In this document: piece after piece, positions 1 through 6,729 of the stretch
Layout: the number at the start of each line of letters is the position of its first letter
Position numbering within the stretch: position 1 is the first letter of the stretch
From: Acidimicrobiia bacterium
GTDB taxonomy: Bacteria; Actinomycetota; Acidimicrobiia; Spongiisociales; ZC4RG35
Direction of reading: 5' to 3'
DNA: 22,385 nt
Assembly: GCA_029865445.1 (NCBI GenBank)
Contig: JAOUGY010000013.1
Location: 1 to 22,385 of the forward strand
Made by a program: the position numbers and the translations under genes
Notes under the pieces: model-generated
Databases searched by the model: none
What the model saw: the letters and a program-made list of their open reading frames with translations, nothing else
What the model was told of the DNA's origin: nothing

Positions 1-876
1 GAAGTGGTCGACGGGGCCTGGGGGCTGCTGGTGGGGGCATGTATCTCCGAATTGGGAGCCAAGTGGACGTTTGGTGAGCTGTTCAGAGAGGGCGCCGAGA
101 AAGCGGGAACACCAGTCAGGCGCTGGGTCGCCCTGAGGGCCGCCCTCGTCGGAACCGGAGTTGCACGGCTCATCCCCGCCGGCGGTGCGATCACGCCCGT
201 CGCCATGTCCTGGGCTTCCGGCAAGAAGGGGACTGCCGGTGCCGCCCTCAGAGCGACGATCTTGAACTACGCCGGGCTGATGCTGGCAACTGGCGCCGGG
301 GTCCTGTGGGTCTGGGGCAGATACAGCCCTGCCGGTCTCGAATCGTTGGGTCCGGTGTTCGGGGTGGCGTTGCTGGCCGCCGGGCTCGCCCTGGTCGGGC
401 TCACGACCCGGCTGCGGATCATCGCATGGATGGTGCCGAGCCGGTGGCGGGCGAAGGCCGAGCGAGCCCTTTCCGAGCATCCGTTGACGATCCGGTCCTG
501 GCTGCTGCTGACAGCGCGAGTCGTACTGGAAGCGATCACACTCGACCTCACGCTTCGGGCATTCGGAGTGCAATTGGTCCCTTCACAGGTGATCGCGGCC
601 TTCGGGTTGTCCCAGCTCGTGGGTGGTTTGCCCGGTCCGCCGGGCGGGCTCGGCATCACCGAAGCCGGGCTGATGGGTGTCCTGGCCGTCTTCGGGATCT
701 CGACGGCGGCAGCGTTGACCCCGGTGCTGGTGTTCCGGGTGGTGTCCTATTGGATACCCGCGGCAGTGGGCGTCATCGCCGGGGGCATGCGTTTTGCCGC
801 TGGGCGGCCGGCCGTGATTGGAGAGGGCGATCGTGTTGGAGAGACGATCAAGGCCGATCGAGATGGAAGCGGATGA
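1..876 (+). CDS. Flippase-like / lysylphosphatidylglycerol synthase transmembrane-domain protein, 5' truncated
   Basis: The frame is open from the first base, so the gene begins upstream and about 291 C-terminal residues are visible. Counting from codon 2 (the first possible start), the protein is mostly hydrophobic. Helix-like stretches lie near residues 88-104, 118-133, 165-185, 195-207, 222-240 and 245-262. The glycine/proline-rich motif GGLPGPPGGLGITEAG (207-222), followed by FRVVSYWIPA (244-253), is typical of the LPG_synthase_TM / YbhN / AglD family (PF03706). Members are integral membrane proteins; some flip or modify lipids, but the substrate cannot be read from this fragment. The last codons overlap the end of the convergent acetyltransferase gene by about 29 nt. 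The family call is fairly secure and the function is unknown. Confidence 0.75.
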   Translation, partial: EVVDGAWGLLVGACISELGAKWTFGELFREGAEKAGTPVRRWVALRAALVGTGVARLIPAGGAITPVAMSWASGKKGTAGAALRATILNYAGLMLATGAGVLWVWGRYSPAGLESLGPVFGVALLAAGLALVGLTTRLRIIAWMVPSRWRAKAERALSEHPLTIRSWLLLTARVVLEAITLDLTLRAFGVQLVPSQVIAAFGLSQLVGGLPGPPGGLGITEAGLMGVLAVFGISTAAALTPVLVFRVVSYWIPAAVGVIAGGMRFAAGRPAVIGEGDRVGETIKADRDGSG

Positions 877-1339
877 ACCAGGCGCCGTGGTCTTCGAATT
901 CGGATTCCATCGACATTCCCACGACCTGGAGCAGTTTGACCGAGGCGGCATTGTCGGCCCTGGTCACCGCGACCACGTGGCCGGCATCGGTCTCGTGCCA
1001 GATCCAGTCCAGGACGGCCAACACCGCTTCGCGGGCGTAGCCGTGGCCCCAGAACTCGGGGAGGAGTTGATAGGAGATGTCCAACTCGCCGTCGGCGGCG
1101 TCCACGAGGCATGAGCCGACGACGGCAGCGTCGGTTGCCCGGGTCACCAGGAACGATCCCCACTTCTCACCAGGTGGGCCCGCCAGCGTGGCCCGGGCTC
1201 GATCTTCGGGTACGGGGCCGCCGAGGTATCCCCTCACCGTCGGGTCGGTCAACATCCTGACGATCACGTCGAGGTCGCTCTCAGTGGGAGCGCGCAGAAC
1301 GAGGCGCGACGTCTCGAGTGGATCTTGCAGCCAGCCCAT
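848..1339 (-). CDS. GNAT N-acetyltransferase, RimJ/RimL type
   Basis: A 163-residue protein of normal length for single-domain GNAT enzymes, which transfer an acetyl group from acetyl-CoA to an amine. It opens with LETSRLVLRAPTESDLD (8-24), the usual N-terminus of the RimJ/RimL-like (Acetyltransf_3) branch. The acetyl-CoA pyrophosphate loop is FWGHGYAREA (96-105). A later TRADNAASVKLLQVVGM stretch (126-142) is the usual motif B region. The ATG at 1339 is preceded by TAGGGT (1348-1353) with an 8-nt gap, consistent with leaderless transcription, and no Shine-Dalgarno sequence is seen. It is divergent from the second acetyltransferase. The substrate (ribosomal protein, antibiotic or small molecule) is not predictable. 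Confidence 0.88.
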   Translation of the reverse strand: MGWLQDPLETSRLVLRAPTESDLDVIVRMLTDPTVRGYLGGPVPEDRARATLAGPPGEKWGSFLVTRATDAAVVGSCLVDAADGELDISYQLLPEFWGHGYAREAVLAVLDWIWHETDAGHVVAVTRADNAASVKLLQVVGMSMESEFEDHGAWFIRFHLDRP

Positions 1340-1347
1340 CGCCGCTC

Positions 1348-1353
1348 ACCCTA
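1348..1353 (-). promoter_or_regulatory. -10 box (TAGGGT) for leaderless GNAT gene
   Basis: On the minus strand TAGGGT is followed by 8 nt and then ATG (1339). It fits the TANNNT consensus of actinobacterial -10 elements placed for a transcript beginning at the start codon. No convincing -35 is seen. Confidence 0.55.
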
Positions 1354-1410
1354 TCCGCCGCGCCCCCATTCCGCAGGCCGGTCGCAAACGTGGCCGGGTG
1401 GTTTTTCTTC

Positions 1411-2049
1411 ATGAGCGATAACCTCGGCCGGGTGGACGGATTGCTCCAGATGCTTCACGATGCGGCTCGTGGCCGCTTTCCCGATGTGGACGGAGAGGTG
1501 ACGTTCCTGGGGCCGCTGGACGCGGGGTTGGAAGCGGTTGTCTCGTTCACGGGGCATGCCGTCATTGCGAGCCGGTTTGGGGCCAACGCCTTCTTCGACC
1601 TCGCTCCCAACGGGTTCGGATCGGCGCTCGATCCCCGATTGTTGTTGCGTATGGCCGGCGACGGGGAGGTCGGCATGATCGACGTCACGCTCGTCTCCTT
1701 CGGTAGCGGGGTTGACGCGCTCCGGCCGGCGTGCGACCTCGATGACCATCCACGGGTGGCGCACGCCAGATCCCTCCGTTCATCGGTGTCGGTATTCGCC
1801 GACTCCGATGGGCTCGTGACGATCGGTCGAGGGCTCGCAGGGCGGACCGAAGTCAGTGTTGAACTGTTCGGTGACCGGCACGGTAACGGCCTGGGAAGAA
1901 GGCTGATCGAGAGCGCAGTCGGGAACGTGCCTGAGGGCCAACCCGTCTTCGCTGCCGTGTCCCCAGGCAACGCACGGTCGCTGCGGGCGTTCCTGGCGGC
2001 CGGTTTCGTACCGATCGGGAGCGAGGTGATCGTGAGACCCATCACGTGA
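1411..2049 (+). CDS. GNAT-family acetyltransferase-like protein
   Basis: A 212-residue protein from the ATG at 1411. The frame is open further upstream, but those residues are low-quality and overlap the divergent gene's promoter. The C-terminal half carries GNAT signatures: RHGNGLGRRLIESA (156-169) as the acetyl-CoA loop, and SPGNARSLRAFLAAGF (184-199) as the motif B region, typical of enzymes where the C-terminal strand follows NxxSxRxxxxxGF. The N-terminal ~110 residues are divergent and contain no motif I recognise. Neighbours are another GNAT gene (divergent) and a thioesterase 60 nt downstream. The start has no clear Shine-Dalgarno or -10 sequence at the usual distance, so it is less certain than the others here. 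Confidence 0.75.
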   Translation: MSDNLGRVDGLLQMLHDAARGRFPDVDGEVTFLGPLDAGLEAVVSFTGHAVIASRFGANAFFDLAPNGFGSALDPRLLLRMAGDGEVGMIDVTLVSFGSGVDALRPACDLDDHPRVAHARSLRSSVSVFADSDGLVTIGRGLAGRTEVSVELFGDRHGNGLGRRLIESAVGNVPEGQPVFAAVSPGNARSLRAFLAAGFVPIGSEVIVRPIT

Positions 2050-2095
2050 ACTCGCGTTGGGGTCGGAAACGTGCCGCGCCTCCGTCGGGGTGGAT

Positions 2096-2101
2096 TAGCG
2101 T
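2096..2101 (+). promoter_or_regulatory. -10 box (TAGCGT) setting the thioesterase start
   Basis: TAGCGT lies 8 nt before the ATG at 2110. The same hexamer precedes the DUF427 gene (17318-17323) by 7 nt. It supports 2110 over the upstream in-frame GTG at 2071. Confidence 0.5.
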
Positions 2102-2109
2102 CGGTCTTC

Positions 2110-2502
2110 ATGGATGTTGATCGTCTCGCCGACATGATCGCGGCCGACCGCTATGCGAGTCACCTCGGAATGCGGCTCGTGCCCGACGCCGATGCAGTGG
2201 TCGTGGAGATGACGGTCGGGGACGAACATCAAAACTTTCTCGGCACCACCCACGGCGGCGCCGTGTTCTCGTTGGCGGACTGCGCTTTTGCGCTGGCGTC
2301 GAACGTGGCGGGGGCCAGGGCAGTGGCGATCGACACTCACCTGGTCCTCACCGGAGGGAGCCCGTTGGGCGATGTGTTGACCGCCCGGGCGGAGGAGACC
2401 ACGCGGGGTCGCAGCCTCGGAACCTATCGGATCAAAGTCAGCCGGTCCGATGGGCGCGTCATCGGGCTGTTCACGGGAACGGTCCATATCTCGCCGGACT
2501 GA
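2110..2502 (+). CDS. PaaI-type hotdog-fold acyl-CoA thioesterase
   Basis: A 130-residue hotdog-fold protein. The motif NFLGTTHGGAVFSLAD (42-57) contains the N-x2-G-x2-HGG-x4-L-x-D signature of the PaaI / phenylacetic acid degradation thioesterase family, with Asp57 in the usual catalytic position. Such enzymes hydrolyse aryl- or acyl-CoA thioesters in the cytosol. No phenylacetate genes are nearby, so the natural substrate is open. I chose ATG 2110 because the protein then begins where family members begin and because a TAGCGT -10-like box sits 8 nt upstream. A GTG at 2071 would add 13 arginine-rich residues with no family counterpart. The LCP gene follows 23 nt downstream with its own -10 box. 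Confidence 0.85.
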   Translation: MDVDRLADMIAADRYASHLGMRLVPDADAVVVEMTVGDEHQNFLGTTHGGAVFSLADCAFALASNVAGARAVAIDTHLVLTGGSPLGDVLTARAEETTRGRSLGTYRIKVSRSDGRVIGLFTGTVHISPD

Positions 2503-2513
2503 TCGTGGCCCGA

Positions 2514-2519
2514 TACCAT
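2514..2519 (+). promoter_or_regulatory. -10 box (TACCAT) for leaderless LCP gene
   Basis: TACCAT ends 6 nt before GTG 2526. The identical hexamer, also 6 nt from the start, precedes purA on the other strand. Confidence 0.55.
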
Positions 2520-2525
2520 CCGCCC

Positions 2526-3632
2526 GTGCATTGGTTGCGAGCCCACCCCATCTTGGGGGCGCTGATCGTGGTGGGTGGTGCCTTGTTCGGCCTCCTCACG
2601 TTCGCCGTCGCCCGGCCGGCCGCCAGTTTTCGCGACATCGCCTCGGAGCAATTCACTCCGGACCTGGCTGCCGACCAGCTCGCGACTCCCTCGCCCGCGA
2701 CGGTCACGACCACGACTGCGCCTCCGGCACCCGACGAGCATCTGCCTGAAGTGCTCAGGTTCCGGCGCGCCGCCGAACCGGACAATCTCAGCGGAATCCA
2801 ACTCGCCAAACTCGGCAGCCCGGTTCTACCCGACGAGTTGTTCACGTCCATCCTTCTGATCGGGTCGGACGCGTCCGGCGCCCTCGCCGACTCCATCATC
2901 TATGTGCTGCTTCCTTCCGACGGTTCCGATCCGATCATGGTGTCGCTGCCGCGGGACCTGTGGCTTCCCAACCGGTGCACCGAAGGCTTCACCCGGATCA
3001 ACGCCAACCTCAATGGATGTGGCGAGGCTGCGACAGGTCCGGAGCTCCTCGCCCTGGCGGTGGAGAACTTCACCGGGATCTCCGTGGACCACTACGTCCG
3101 GGTCAGTTTCGCCGGGTTCTCCAACGTCATCGACTGGATGGGCGGGATCACGATCTGTGTCAACGCTCCGACCAGAGATCTCAAAGCACACCTCGACATT
3201 CCATCGGGGTGTAATGCCGCAGGCGGCGACACCACACTGGCGTGGGTGCGTTCCCGCCACACCGAACAGTTCGTGAACGGCGCCTGGACCGCCGTGGGCT
3301 CGAGTGACTTCTCCCGCCAAACGCATCAGCAGGACGTTCTGATTCAACTCGCCCGCAAGCTCGCCGCCTACCGCTCGCCCACTTCCCTCGCCGAAGCACT
3401 CGAGCGCTTGTCATCGGCAGTGCGGATGGATTCCGGGTGGTCGATCACCCAGATCGCGTCCCTCGGATTCCGATATCGCGATCTCGACACCGAATCGATA
3501 GTCCGGTTGAGGTTGGAGACGGAGGACTATCGCACCTCGGGAGGAGCGTGGGTTCTTCTCCCCAAGGAGACCTTCAACCGTTCCCTGAGCCGGGTGTTCC
3601 CGGAGGCGGCAGAGGCCACCGAAATCGGTTGA
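2526..3632 (+). CDS. LytR-CpsA-Psr (LCP) family cell-wall glycopolymer ligase
   Basis: 368 residues. A single membrane segment (about 9-29) is followed by a Thr/Pro-rich linker (54-70) and an extracellular LCP domain from about residue 105. LCP enzymes transfer lipid-linked glycopolymers (arabinogalactan or teichoic-acid-like) to peptidoglycan. Conserved features seen are LLIGSDASGALADS (110-123) with its two aspartates, SLPRDLW (140-146), RINANLNGCG (157-166), and the distal arginines of VRSRHTEQ (241-248) and DFSRQTHQQDVL (261-272). These match the pyrophosphate-binding Asp/Arg set of the family. A pair of cysteines (151 and 165) could form an external disulfide. The start is taken at GTG 2526, beneath a TACCAT box; an in-frame GTG at 2505 exists but lies upstream of that box. 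The gene is followed by the repeat-rich intergenic region. Confidence 0.9.
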   Translation: MHWLRAHPILGALIVVGGALFGLLTFAVARPAASFRDIASEQFTPDLAADQLATPSPATVTTTTAPPAPDEHLPEVLRFRRAAEPDNLSGIQLAKLGSPVLPDELFTSILLIGSDASGALADSIIYVLLPSDGSDPIMVSLPRDLWLPNRCTEGFTRINANLNGCGEAATGPELLALAVENFTGISVDHYVRVSFAGFSNVIDWMGGITICVNAPTRDLKAHLDIPSGCNAAGGDTTLAWVRSRHTEQFVNGAWTAVGSSDFSRQTHQQDVLIQLARKLAAYRSPTSLAEALERLSSAVRMDSGWSITQIASLGFRYRDLDTESIVRLRLETEDYRTSGGAWVLLPKETFNRSLSRVFPEAAEATEIG

Positions 3633-3684
3633 TCCTCCTCTCCCTCCGGTTTGTCCCCCGGAGCGGAGCGAGGCCGGGGTCCCT

Positions 3685-3757
3685 TCAACTCGGGGGTCGA
3701 GCTTCTTGGGTGCCACGGTGTCGCTTGAGAGCGTCGTTGCGAGTCTCTCAGCGCCGG
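3685..3757 (+). repeat. Direct repeat A, copy 1 (73 nt)
   Basis: Begins TCAACTCGGG and ends CAGCGCCGG. Aligns without gaps to 3818-3890 with 7 mismatches in 73 positions by eye (about 90% identity). Confidence 0.85.
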
Positions 3758-3821
3758 TTGTCCCCCGGAAAGGGGGGAAGGTTCCTGCCGGCCGGAGGCC
3801 GGGAGGTAGGGGGATTCTCAA
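3758..3821 (-). repeat. Inverted copy of repeat C
   Basis: Read on the + strand this block runs from TTGTCCCCC through GGGGAAGGTTCCTGCC and GGGAGGTAGGGGGATT to CTCAA. It is an imperfect reverse complement of 3928-4000. The two arms enclose about 105 nt and could form a long cruciform or RNA stem. Confidence 0.75.
3762..3776. other. Short G/C hairpin
   Basis: CCCCC, loop GGAAA, GGGGG. Lies inside the inverted repeat. No T-tract follows, so terminator function for the LCP transcript is only possible. Confidence 0.4.
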
Positions 3822-3890
3822 CTCGGGAGTCGAGCTTCTTGGGTGCCACCGTGTCGCAGGAGAGCGCCGTTGCGAGTCTCCCAGCGGCGG
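3818..3890 (+). repeat. Direct repeat A, copy 2 (73 nt)
   Basis: Second copy of the block at 3685-3757, with the same length and no gaps. Its 3' part (from 3864) is also the beginning of repeat B, so the two families are fused here. Confidence 0.85.
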
Positions 3891-3982
3891 CGGATCAAGG
3901 CTTCCACCTCGCACGGTGACCTCGCGTTGAGGATTCCCCCTACCTCCCATCTCCCTTCGGTCGATGGCAGGTACCTTCCCCC
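3864..3982 (+). repeat. Direct repeat B, copy 1 (119 nt)
   Basis: Runs from GCGCCGTTGCGAGTCTC to GGTACCTTCCCCC. Aligns without gaps to 4048-4166 (offset 184) with 8 mismatches by eye (about 93% identity). Confidence 0.88.
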
Positions 3983-3994
3983 ACTGCGTGGGGG
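3978..3994. terminator. Perfect hairpin, possible bidirectional terminator
   Basis: CCCCCAC, loop TGC, GTGGGGG: a perfect 7-bp stem with a 3-nt loop between convergent genes. No U-tract on either strand, so this is a weak call. Confidence 0.35.
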
Positions 3995-4002
3995 ACAACA
4001 TC

Positions 4003-4041
4003 TGGCGCATGGCGCATGGCGCATGGCGCATGGCGCATGGC
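4003..4041 (+). repeat. Heptanucleotide tandem repeat (TGGCGCA)x5
   Basis: Five perfect TGGCGCA units occupy 4003-4037 and a partial TGGC follows. The array separates the two copies of repeat B. Its purity suggests recent slippage. Confidence 0.95.
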
Positions 4042-4047
4042 GGTTGG

Positions 4048-4166
4048 GCGCCGTTGCGAGTCTCTCAGTGCCGGCGGATCAAGGCTTCCACCGCGGACGG
4101 TGACCTCGCGTTGAGGATTCCCCCTACCTCCCAGCTCTCTTCGGTCGCTGGCAGGTACCTTCCCCC
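4048..4166 (+). repeat. Direct repeat B, copy 2 (119 nt)
   Basis: Second copy of 3864-3982, ending just before the hairpin at the purB stop codon. Confidence 0.88.
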
Positions 4167-4186
4167 AAGGGGACAACTCTTGGGGG
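4162..4186 (-). terminator. Hairpin abutting the purB stop codon
   Basis: CCCCCAAG, loop GGGACAACT, CTTGGGGG: a perfect 8-bp stem whose edge touches the purB stop at 4187. Position and strength suggest transcript end or 3'-end protection for purB. There is no T-run after it on the minus strand, so it would be a non-canonical terminator. Confidence 0.45.
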
Positions 4187-5608
4187 TCACAGGATCGGTT
4201 GTGGACGGTAGGTGGCGGCACTCGGGTATCTGTCGACCACGGTTCTCACCGAAGCGACGAACGCATCCACCTGGGAGCGTGACCTCCCCGGTGGCGGAAC
4301 CGTGGTCATGATCTCGGCCAGCACTGCGGGGTCGATGGGTAGCTCGGGGTCGGCTGCAATGCGATCGGCCATGTCGTTGGCCGGTGAGCCGGAGCGCATC
4401 TGCTCGGCGGCTGCGAGCGCGTGTCGTTTGATGGCGGCGTGGGCGGTCTCCCGGCCGACGCCGGCCGCCACCGCCGCCACGAGGAGCCGGGTCGTGGCGA
4501 GAAATGGGAGCTGGCGCTGCATCTCCCACTGGATGACCGCCGGGAACGGTCGGAACTCCTCGAGGATCGTCAACGTCGTCTCGATGATCCCGTCGATGGC
4601 GAAGAACGCATCCGGGAGCACGACTCTTCGGACGACCGAGTCCGAGACGTCGCCTTCGTTCCATTGGTCGCCGGTGAGACCGTGTGCCATGGTCACGTGG
4701 CCGCCGAGGATCGTGGTCAGACCCGTGATCCGTTCGGAGCTTCTGCTGTTCATCTTGTGGGGCATGGCCGAAGATCCGACCTGTCCCTCGCCAAAACCCT
4801 CCGTGGCGAGGTCGGCGCCGGCCATGAGACGGATCGTCTTGGCGAGGTTGGCCGGCCCCGACGCCAGACGGGCGAGGGCTGCGACGACGGCGAAGTCGAG
4901 CGACCGGGGATATACCTGTCCCACCGAGCCCGATGTCGTGGCGAAACCGAGCGAACGGGCCACGATTTGCTCGAGCCGGTCCACCTTCTCCTCGTCACCG
5001 GAGAAGAGGTCAAGCAAGTCCTGCTGGGTGCCGACCGGTCCTTTGAGACCGCGGAGCGGGAGGGCGGCGAGGACGTGTTCGAGGTGCTCGAAAGCCAGCA
5101 GCAGCTCCTCTCCCGCCGTGGCGAAGCGTTTTCCCAAGGTGGTCGGCTGGGCCGGAACATTGTGGCTCCGGCCGGCGATGACCAGGTCCTCGTGGACACG
5201 AGCGCGTTCGGCGAACTGGACGAGGAGTGCGATGCACCGATCCCGTACGAGCGTCAGGGCCTGGCGGATCTGAAGCTGTTCCACGTTCTCGGTGAGGTCC
5301 CGGGAGGTCATTCCTTTATGAATGTGCTGGTGTCCGGCGAGGTGGCAGAACTCGTCGATGCGGGCCTTCACATCGTGTCTGGTCACGCGCTCCCGCGACC
5401 TGATCGACTCGAGGTCGACGTCGTCGAGCACAGCCTCGTAGTCGGCGACGACACCTTCCGGAATCGAGATTCCCAGTTCACGCTGGGCTTCGAGCACGGT
5501 GATCCAGAACCGGCGCTCCGTCACCACCTTCTGGCGGGGCGACCAGATCGAAACCATCTCGGGGCTTGCGTAGCGGGCGGCGAGGACGTTGGGGATCTGG
5601 TCGGTCAC
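4187..5608 (-). CDS. purB: Adenylosuccinate lyase
   Basis: 473 residues, the usual length for this subtype. PurB cleaves fumarate from SAICAR in IMP synthesis and from adenylosuccinate in AMP synthesis. The fumarate-lyase signature is GSSAMPHKMN (278-287), containing the flexible-loop serines. GRSHNVPAQPTTLGKRF (146-162) supplies the catalytic-histidine region, and TSRDLTENVEQLQ (101-113) matches the TS-D-N block. The start is GTG 5608, giving VTDQIPNVLAARYASPEM, a typical PurB N-terminus. A CAGAAT box lies 7 nt upstream and no Shine-Dalgarno sequence is seen. The frame stays open for another 1.3 kb upstream, but that part is low-complexity Arg/Pro sequence antisense to other genes. purB is apart from purA/purD, which lie about 2.7 kb away on the same strand. 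Confidence 0.97.
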   Translation of the reverse strand: MTDQIPNVLAARYASPEMVSIWSPRQKVVTERRFWITVLEAQRELGISIPEGVVADYEAVLDDVDLESIRSRERVTRHDVKARIDEFCHLAGHQHIHKGMTSRDLTENVEQLQIRQALTLVRDRCIALLVQFAERARVHEDLVIAGRSHNVPAQPTTLGKRFATAGEELLLAFEHLEHVLAALPLRGLKGPVGTQQDLLDLFSGDEEKVDRLEQIVARSLGFATTSGSVGQVYPRSLDFAVVAALARLASGPANLAKTIRLMAGADLATEGFGEGQVGSSAMPHKMNSRSSERITGLTTILGGHVTMAHGLTGDQWNEGDVSDSVVRRVVLPDAFFAIDGIIETTLTILEEFRPFPAVIQWEMQRQLPFLATTRLLVAAVAAGVGRETAHAAIKRHALAAAEQMRSGSPANDMADRIAADPELPIDPAVLAEIMTTVPPPGRSRSQVDAFVASVRTVVDRYPSAATYRPQPIL

Positions 5609-5615
5609 GTCGAGG

Positions 5616-5621
5616 ATTCTG
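5616..5621 (-). promoter_or_regulatory. -10-like box (CAGAAT) upstream of purB
   Basis: On the minus strand CAGAAT is followed by 7 nt and then GTG 5608. It departs from TANNNT only at the first base. The divergent lipoprotein gene has its own box at 5710-5715. Confidence 0.4.
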
Positions 5622-5709
5622 CCAGATCGGCGGGCGTGCTCTCCATCGGTGGGTCGCGGAGCTGAAGCGGGTGGTCGCCTGCGAGTCGCCTCATATGGCC
5701 GAACCCGAA

Positions 5710-5715
5710 TACGCT
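5710..5715 (+). promoter_or_regulatory. -10 box (TACGCT) for leaderless lipoprotein gene
   Basis: TACGCT ends 7 nt before ATG 5723. Confidence 0.55.
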
Positions 5716-5722
5716 GTGAAGT

Positions 5723-6205
5723 ATGAAGGGGTGGCTTGCATTCCGCTTCGCATGGGTCGTCATGTTGACGGCGTGCGGCAGCGCGACTGCCGGACTCGAC
5801 GTGGCGACCACGACCACCACGCCCGGGACCACCTCCCTTCCCGCCGCCACCCTGACCACCCTCGCCGAAGACACAGGGTTGGAGGAAATCGCCGAGCGCG
5901 ACGTGCCTGCGGCGGCTGTGTTCCTGGCTGCGGTCGACGCCGGCCTCGAAGGCACGGTGTATTCGGGAGACCCACTCGACGATCCAGAGACATACCTCGG
6001 GACAGGAGCCCTGTTCTGCGAATTGCTCGACGATGGGCTGACCGTGGACGAGGTGCTCGGGGCATACGTGGTGGCGCTCTCCGACTCGGCTGGGGGCCAG
6101 GAACTGTCGCGCGACGATCTCCTGTTGGGCGGGGTGATCCTCGGAGCGGGGATCGAAGCTCTCTGTCCAGAGTTCTCGTCGCAGCTCGAGGGAGGCGGTG
6201 AATGA
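5723..6205 (+). CDS. Putative lipoprotein, DUF732-like
   Basis: 160 residues. The N-terminus MKGWLAFRFAWVVMLTACGS has a charged start, a hydrophobic core and a lipobox L-T-A-C with Cys18 as the likely lipidated residue, so export and membrane anchoring are expected. A Thr-rich linker (29-47) follows. The remainder has the layout of DUF732 proteins of actinobacteria: a conserved AVFLAAVDAGL helix (65-75), a GxGxxxC-x-L-x2-G block (GTGALFCELLDDG, 93-105) and a final helix ending EALCPEF (145-151). The two cysteines could pair outside the cell. The function of DUF732 is unknown. The stop overlaps the next gene's start as ATGA, so the two are translated together. Confidence 0.75.
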   Translation: MKGWLAFRFAWVVMLTACGSATAGLDVATTTTTPGTTSLPAATLTTLAEDTGLEEIAERDVPAAAVFLAAVDAGLEGTVYSGDPLDDPETYLGTGALFCELLDDGLTVDEVLGAYVVALSDSAGGQELSRDDLLLGGVILGAGIEALCPEFSSQLEGGGE

Positions 6206-6702
6206 ATCGCGCAGCTCGCATCCGCCTCGGTCTGGTGGTGGCGTTGGTGCTGCCGTTGTTGGCTGCTGCGGTGGATGCGTCCGATCTCGACGTGGCCCGC
6301 GCCGGGGTCGCCCGCGGTGTCGAGGCAGCGCGGACGGCCCGTGCCTCGTCCGAGTCCGGCACCGCCGATGCGCGGCTCCTGGCGGCGGCCGCCGCCGTCG
6401 AAGAACTCGTGGCGGAGCGGATGCAGCCGGGCAGATCGAGAGAGTCCGTGCTGGACGAATTGAGCGCTGTGTCGCCGGCGGTACTGAACTCGAGCGAAGG
6501 CCCGTTGGGGGGCGTGTACGCAGGGGTCCGGGCGAAGGGGCGGTCGATCGCCGAGGATCGCAAGGCGGATCGAGCACAGGAGGGCGGCCCACCTGACGAG
6601 CCACCGGGTCAGGTGGGCAAACCGCCGAAGTCGAATCCCGGGAAGGGCAACAATGGCAACCCGGGTGGCGGCAAGCCGCCGGGTCGGGGAGGCGACGGCT
6701 GA
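6202..6702 (+). CDS. Secreted hypothetical protein with Pro/Gly/Lys-rich tail
   Basis: 166 residues with no family recognised. A signal peptide is likely (Arg-containing start, hydrophobic core 9-24, small residues AAAVDAS after it). Residues about 28-75 form an Ala-rich, probably helical region. The last ~40 residues are low-complexity and lack aromatic residues: Pro, Gly, Asn and Lys dominate, ending GGGKPPGRGGDG. Such a tail is likely disordered and basic, which could suit contact with the cell envelope, but that is inference. Translation is coupled to the upstream lipoprotein by an ATGA overlap, and GGGAGG sits just upstream as a ribosome binding site. Confidence 0.7.
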   Translation: MNRAARIRLGLVVALVLPLLAAAVDASDLDVARAGVARGVEAARTARASSESGTADARLLAAAAAVEELVAERMQPGRSRESVLDELSAVSPAVLNSSEGPLGGVYAGVRAKGRSIAEDRKADRAQEGGPPDEPPGQVGKPPKSNPGKGNNGNPGGGKPPGRGGDG

Positions 6703-6716
6703 CCGTCCTCCGCAGG

Positions 6717-6722
6717 TACCCT
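6717..6722 (+). promoter_or_regulatory. -10 box (TACCCT) for leaderless YcaQ-like gene
   Basis: TACCCT ends 7 nt before GTG 6730. The same hexamer precedes the TetR gene at 21579-21584. Confidence 0.55.
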
Positions 6723-6729
6723 CGACGGG

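Larger units (their letters stand above)
3633..4186. other. Gene-free, repeat-rich region between convergent LCP and purB genes
   Basis: This 554-nt stretch separates two genes that converge on it. It contains no coding frame I can support. It is built from two families of imperfect direct repeats, an inverted copy of one of them, a five-fold 7-nt tandem repeat and at least three G/C-rich hairpins. The parts are listed separately. No promoter, tRNA or attachment-site signature was recognised. Confidence 0.85.

Noticed and set aside
4003..4041. The 7-nt array as an origin iteron or DnaA-box cluster.
   Set aside because: TGGCGCA does not resemble a DnaA box, there are no dnaA/dnaN/parB genes nearby and the region is GC-rich.
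3633..4186. Open frames across the repeat region on both strands (for example repeated Met-Ala-His-Gly-Ala-Trp from the 7-nt array).
   Set aside because: They arise from the tandem repeats, have no start signals and no recognisable protein content.
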